Assembly (NCBI GenBank): GCA_002428455.1
Contig: DIWL01000062.1
Location: forward strand, 1-9,309
Reading direction: 5' to 3'
DNA length: 9,309 bases
Source of the DNA: Anaerolineaceae bacterium UBA6107
Lineage (GTDB): Bacteria; Chloroflexota; Anaerolineae; Anaerolineales; Anaerolineaceae
How positions within the stretch are numbered: the first letter of the stretch is position 1; every line of letters begins with the position of its first letter. Both the position numbers and the translations under genes were made by a program. This document shows positions 6,880 through 9,309 of this stretch, in pieces. Under the pieces are notes generated by a model. That model saw only the letters and a program-made list of their open reading frames with translations. It was not told where the DNA came from and made no database searches.

Positions 6880-6907
6880 CGAGCAAGCAGGTCACCTCTA
6901 CTATTTC

Positions 6908-6926
6908 CCGAAAAATTCGGTATACT
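6908..6926 (+). promoter_or_regulatory. probable eno promoter with a palindrome abutting the -10
   Basis: TATACT (6921-6926) is a good -10 candidate about 60 nt before the eno start, with GG immediately upstream as in the other promoters of this window. No convincing -35 hexamer is found at the right distance. The short perfect inverted repeat CCGAA-AAA-TTCGG (6908-6920) directly abuts the -10 box and could be an operator or simply promoter DNA. Initiation near 6933 would give a leader of about 55 nt. Confidence 0.5.
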
Positions 6927-6975
6927 TACAGCCGTCAGTCATAGATAATTGCCTGGAAGAATAATCCGTTTTGAA

Positions 6976-6980
6976 AGGGA
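6976..6980 (+). promoter_or_regulatory. Shine-Dalgarno site deciding the eno start
   Basis: AGGGA lies 7 nt before ATG 6988 and has no equivalent in front of the in-frame TTG at 6949. This favours the shorter, 429-residue enolase. Confidence 0.7.
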
Positions 6981-6987
6981 AAATGAT

Positions 6988-8277
6988 ATGGAAATCGCAG
7001 TTGTTGAAGCACTCGAAGTACTGGATTCACGCGGCAACCCGACCATCGAGGTGAGGGTGATTTTGGAAGATGGATCAGAAGGATCAGCCATCGTCCCATC
7101 CGGCGCATCTACCGGTATTCACGAAGCCTTGGAGATGCGTGACGGTGATAAACAGCGTTATAACGGTAAGGGTGTATTGAACGCAGTTGAGCACGTCAAC
7201 GGCGAGATCTCGGAAAACCTGGTCTGGTGGGATGCCACTGATCAAAAAGCCATTGACCAGATGCTGATTGAACTGGACGGCACCCCGAATAAATCCCGTC
7301 TTGGCGCCAATGCCATCCTGGGAACCAGCCTGGCCGTGGCAAAAGCAGCTGCCAATTCATTCGGCCTGCCGCTTTACCGGTACATTGGTGGTGTGTATGC
7401 CCATGTTCTACCGGTTCCGATGATGAACATCCTGAATGGCGGTGCGCATACCGGCTGGCAATCGACTGATGCCCAGGAATTCATGGTCATGCCTTTGGGT
7501 GCTCCTAGTTTCGCTGAAGGTTTACGCTGGGGTGCTGAGATCTACCATGCACTGAAAGGTGTCCTTAAAGCACGCGGATACGTAACCCTGGTGGGTGATG
7601 AAGGTGGTTACGCTCCTCCTTTGAAAGCCAATAATGAAGCCGTCGAAGTCATCCTTGAGGCGATCGAAAAGGCAGGGTTCAAAGCCGGCACTGATGTGGC
7701 GATCGCCCTGGATCCCGCTGCGTCCGAGTTTTTCGATGAAGAAACCAGAACTTACAACCTGCGCAAGGAAGGGCGAAAATTGACTGGTGAACAGATGGTG
7801 GAATTCTGGATCAACTGGATCAACCAGTACCCCATCGTGTCGCTGGAAGATGGCCTTGCCCAGGATGACTGGGATTCCTGGAAGTTACTGACCAAAGAGA
7901 TCGGTCACAAGGTGCAGATCGTGGGTGACGACCTGCTGGTCACCAACACAGAACGCGTTCGCCGGGCGATCAAGGAAGAAGCCTGCAACGCGCTGCTGGT
8001 CAAAGTAAACCAGATCGGTTCACTTACTGAAACAATCGAAGCGGTTGAAACCTGCCACCGCAATGGCTGGCGGGCAGTTACTTCCCACCGTTCCGGTGAG
8101 ACCGAAGACTCCACCATCGCTGACCTGGCTGTGGCACTAAATACCGGGCAGATCAAGACCGGCGCTCCCGCACGCTCTGATCGCGTAGCAAAGTACAACC
8201 AATTGTTGCGCATCGAAGCAGAATTGGGAGAAACCGCCGCTTATGCCGGCTGGTCAGCGTTGAAAAACCACCAGTAA
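6988..8277 (+). CDS. eno: enolase (phosphopyruvate hydratase)
   Basis: Enolase interconverts 2-phosphoglycerate and phosphoenolpyruvate in glycolysis and gluconeogenesis, using two Mg ions. I start it at ATG 6988 (429 aa, normal length) because AGGGA lies 7 nt upstream and the protein then begins MEIAVVEALEVLDSRGNPTIEV. An in-frame TTG at 6949 would add 13 residues not expected in the family. Conserved features are the mobile loop PSGASTGIHEALEMRDGD (37-54), E164, E205 in GDEGGYAP, metal ligands D242 (ALDPAAS), E287 (SLEDGL) and D314 (VGDDLLVTN), catalytic K339 (LLVKVNQIGS), and H367 with the SHRSGETEDSTIADLAVA signature. All are intact. The loop after NGGAH (155-160, TGWQST) differs from the common bacterial ADNNVD-type loop, although H154 is kept. 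It has its own promoter candidate and a strong terminator. Confidence 0.98.
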   Translation: MEIAVVEALEVLDSRGNPTIEVRVILEDGSEGSAIVPSGASTGIHEALEMRDGDKQRYNGKGVLNAVEHVNGEISENLVWWDATDQKAIDQMLIELDGTPNKSRLGANAILGTSLAVAKAAANSFGLPLYRYIGGVYAHVLPVPMMNILNGGAHTGWQSTDAQEFMVMPLGAPSFAEGLRWGAEIYHALKGVLKARGYVTLVGDEGGYAPPLKANNEAVEVILEAIEKAGFKAGTDVAIALDPAASEFFDEETRTYNLRKEGRKLTGEQMVEFWINWINQYPIVSLEDGLAQDDWDSWKLLTKEIGHKVQIVGDDLLVTNTERVRRAIKEEACNALLVKVNQIGSLTETIEAVETCHRNGWRAVTSHRSGETEDSTIADLAVALNTGQIKTGAPARSDRVAKYNQLLRIEAELGETAAYAGWSALKNHQ

Positions 8278-8287
8278 ATTATCAGTC

Positions 8288-8322
8288 ACTAAAAGACAGC
8301 GGCCAAACCGCTGTCTTTTAGT
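8288..8322. terminator. intrinsic terminator after eno, possibly bidirectional
   Basis: A perfect 15-bp inverted repeat (8288-8302 with 8308-8322) has a 5-nt CCAAA loop and a GC-rich tip, GACAGCGG/CCGCTGTC. Its T-run CTTTT lies in the 3' arm and the matching AAAAG in the 5' arm, so it has a terminator shape in both directions. It begins 10 nt after the eno stop. It separates eno from the methyltransferase gene. Confidence 0.88.
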
Positions 8323-8430
8323 ATTAAACCCTCAATGTAATGCTGCCCTTATCATAGTCAAATCAATGCATGTGTGGTAAAAATCAATTCAAGGTAGAAG
8401 ACAAAGCAAATTCACGGCAGAATCGAGGTA

Positions 8431-9186
8431 ATGATGTTTGACAGGTTTGCCAGAATATATGCCAGGGGTAAATATCCCAGTTTTTCTCAGGAAATGGCTT
8501 CAATCCTCCCATCAATTATGAAAAAATATAAAATTCCGGCTAATGGGAACCGTTCAATGCTGGATGTAGCCTGCGGGGAAGGCAGTTTTTCAGTGGAGAT
8601 GGCAAAAAAAGGCTGGACGGTTACGGGCGTTGATCTTTCTGATGAAATGCTGCGGCTGGCAAAACATCGCGCCAAACAGGAGAACGTCCAGGTTACTTAT
8701 GTCAAACAGGACATGCGCTTTATCGATTACCAGAACGAGTTCGACATGGTCACCTGCTGGTTTGACAGTCTGAATTTTCTGACCACACAAGATGATCTGC
8801 AATCCGCCTTTAATAGTATCGCCCGTTCGTTAAAACCCAACGGATGGTTTCTGTTCGACATGAACACGATCTATGGTCTGGCCGTGACCTGGCAAAAGGA
8901 ACGCAGTTGCATTCAACAGGAAACCACCGATCTGCTGGAATTACACTGCGCTAAGTTTGATTTCGAGAAAAACCTGGCACACTTACGCATTACCTGGTTT
9001 ATCAAGGCAGGTGCCTTGTGGGAGAGGTTTGAAGAGAATTTTATTGAGCGTGCTTTTTCGGTCGAGGAGATCGAATCCAGTCTGGAATATGCCGGATTAC
9101 ATGTAGTTGAAAAAGCCGGCAGCCTGAACCCTATCAGTCCGCTCACCAGCACGTCAAACCGGGCGTGGTTCCTGACTCGCAAATAA
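8431..9186 (+). CDS. class I SAM-dependent methyltransferase, substrate unknown
   Basis: The 251-aa protein (250 if the second ATG is used) has a Rossmann-fold methyltransferase domain. Motif I is MLDVACGEGSFSVEMA at about 43-58, binding S-adenosylmethionine. The acidic residue D68 at the end of strand 2 (VTGVDLS) should bind the ribose. QDM at 93-95 fits motif III, and the post-I region FDMVTCWFDSLNFL (104-117) and LKPNGWFLFDM (134-144) complete the core. The C-terminal part (150-250) is a mixed beta-rich extension ending in FSVEEIESSLEYAGL, common in small-molecule methyltransferases of the Methyltransf_11/25 type. Nothing visible sets the substrate. The start is a tandem ATGATG: GAGG at 8425-8428 is 2 nt from the first ATG and 5 nt from the second (8434), so the second may be the true start. 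The 108 bp upstream show no convincing promoter, only weak AT-rich candidates such as TATCAT at 8350. It converges with the glycosylase gene, 3 bp apart. Confidence 0.88.
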   Translation: MMFDRFARIYARGKYPSFSQEMASILPSIMKKYKIPANGNRSMLDVACGEGSFSVEMAKKGWTVTGVDLSDEMLRLAKHRAKQENVQVTYVKQDMRFIDYQNEFDMVTCWFDSLNFLTTQDDLQSAFNSIARSLKPNGWFLFDMNTIYGLAVTWQKERSCIQQETTDLLELHCAKFDFEKNLAHLRITWFIKAGALWERFEENFIERAFSVEEIESSLEYAGLHVVEKAGSLNPISPLTSTSNRAWFLTRK

Positions 9187-9189
9187 CAC

Positions 9190-9309
9190 TTACTTCAGCA
9201 TCTGATTGACTTTGTTCCAGATTTGATCAAACATCTCCTGGGTCAACCTGCCGGTTTGGGTGTTCTGCCGGCTGGGATGATAAGAGCCCAGGATCCAGGG
9301 TTTTTCACC
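9190..9309 (-). CDS. uracil-DNA glycosylase, family 5 (UDGb) type, C-terminal fragment
   Basis: The minus strand is open from the right edge to a TAA at 9192-9190, giving 39 residues that begin GEKPWILGSYHPSRQNTQTG. The SYHPSxQNTxTGRLT signature is the second active-site motif of the family 5 (UDGb) branch of uracil-DNA glycosylases. It differs from the HPAALLR type of family 4. Such enzymes remove uracil, and in this family also other deaminated bases such as hypoxanthine, to start base-excision repair. The N-terminal part with the iron-sulfur cluster cysteines and motif 1 lies beyond the window, so intactness cannot be judged. The assignment rests on one motif plus normal C-terminal position (about 20 residues after TGRL). 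The stop lies only 3 bp from that of the convergent methyltransferase. Confidence 0.82.
   Translation of the reverse strand, partial: GEKPWILGSYHPSRQNTQTGRLTQEMFDQIWNKVNQMLK

Noticed and set aside
6949..6987. In-frame TTG extension of enolase by 13 residues
   Set aside because: There is no ribosome binding site before the TTG. ATG 6988 has AGGGA at 7 nt and matches the usual enolase N terminus.
1..9309. tRNA or rRNA genes, CRISPR arrays, insertion sequences, attachment sites or phage genes
   Set aside because: I looked for cloverleaf-like segments, regular spaced repeats, transposase-like proteins and terminal inverted repeats and saw none. Almost all of the window is filled by housekeeping genes.
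1..9309. A defence island or other novel multi-gene system
   Set aside because: MutL and UDG are ordinary repair genes at opposite ends, and the genes between them are core metabolism. Nothing resembles a toxin-antitoxin, restriction-modification or defence arrangement, and the lone methyltransferase has no sign of acting on DNA.

Overview
This window is a compact stretch of bacterial housekeeping genes with no mobile element, CRISPR array, prophage or RNA gene that I can see. The mix of genes suggests a non-proteobacterial lineage. It combines a MutL with the intact endonuclease motif, a family-5 (UDGb-type) uracil-DNA glycosylase tail, a free-standing two-S1-domain RNA-binding protein, and consensus sigma-70-like promoters of which two appear to give leaderless mRNAs. 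My best guess is the Chloroflexota (Anaerolineae-like), but that is an inference from protein flavour and not a demonstrated placement.

Layout, left to right. (1) mutL lies on the minus strand and runs off the left edge within a few residues of its C terminus. (2) A 91-bp divergent control region holds a 13-bp perfect tandem repeat and two back-to-back promoters, each with its -10 box exactly 7 nt from an ATG. (3) A tightly overlapped three-gene plus-strand operon follows: a HAD-superfamily hydrolase of the pyrimidine 5'-nucleotidase type, a 95-aa single-pass membrane protein of unknown function, and a membrane-anchored S41 C-terminal processing protease with a PDZ domain. The junctions are TAATG and GTGA. 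(4) A monocistronic S1-domain protein has a near-perfect promoter and an intrinsic terminator. (5) pyrG (CTP synthase) has a 186-nt upstream region containing a strong hairpin whose 3' arm could also pair with the ribosome binding site, and it ends in an intrinsic terminator. (6) eno (enolase) has its own promoter and a 15-bp-stem terminator. (7) A class I SAM-dependent methyltransferase of unknown substrate comes next. (8) The 3' end of a convergent uracil-DNA glycosylase gene closes the window, 3 bp from the methyltransferase stop.

Functionally the genes cover mismatch and base-excision repair (mutL, UDG), nucleotide metabolism (HAD nucleotidase, pyrG), envelope proteolysis (S41), RNA binding (S1 protein) and glycolysis (eno). 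Apart from the three-gene overlap operon they look like separately transcribed neighbours, not one system. I found no convincing undescribed multi-gene system. The items most worth a second look are the leaderless divergent promoters, the pyrG leader fold, the orphan membrane protein coupled to the protease, and the altered active-site-adjacent loop of the enolase.
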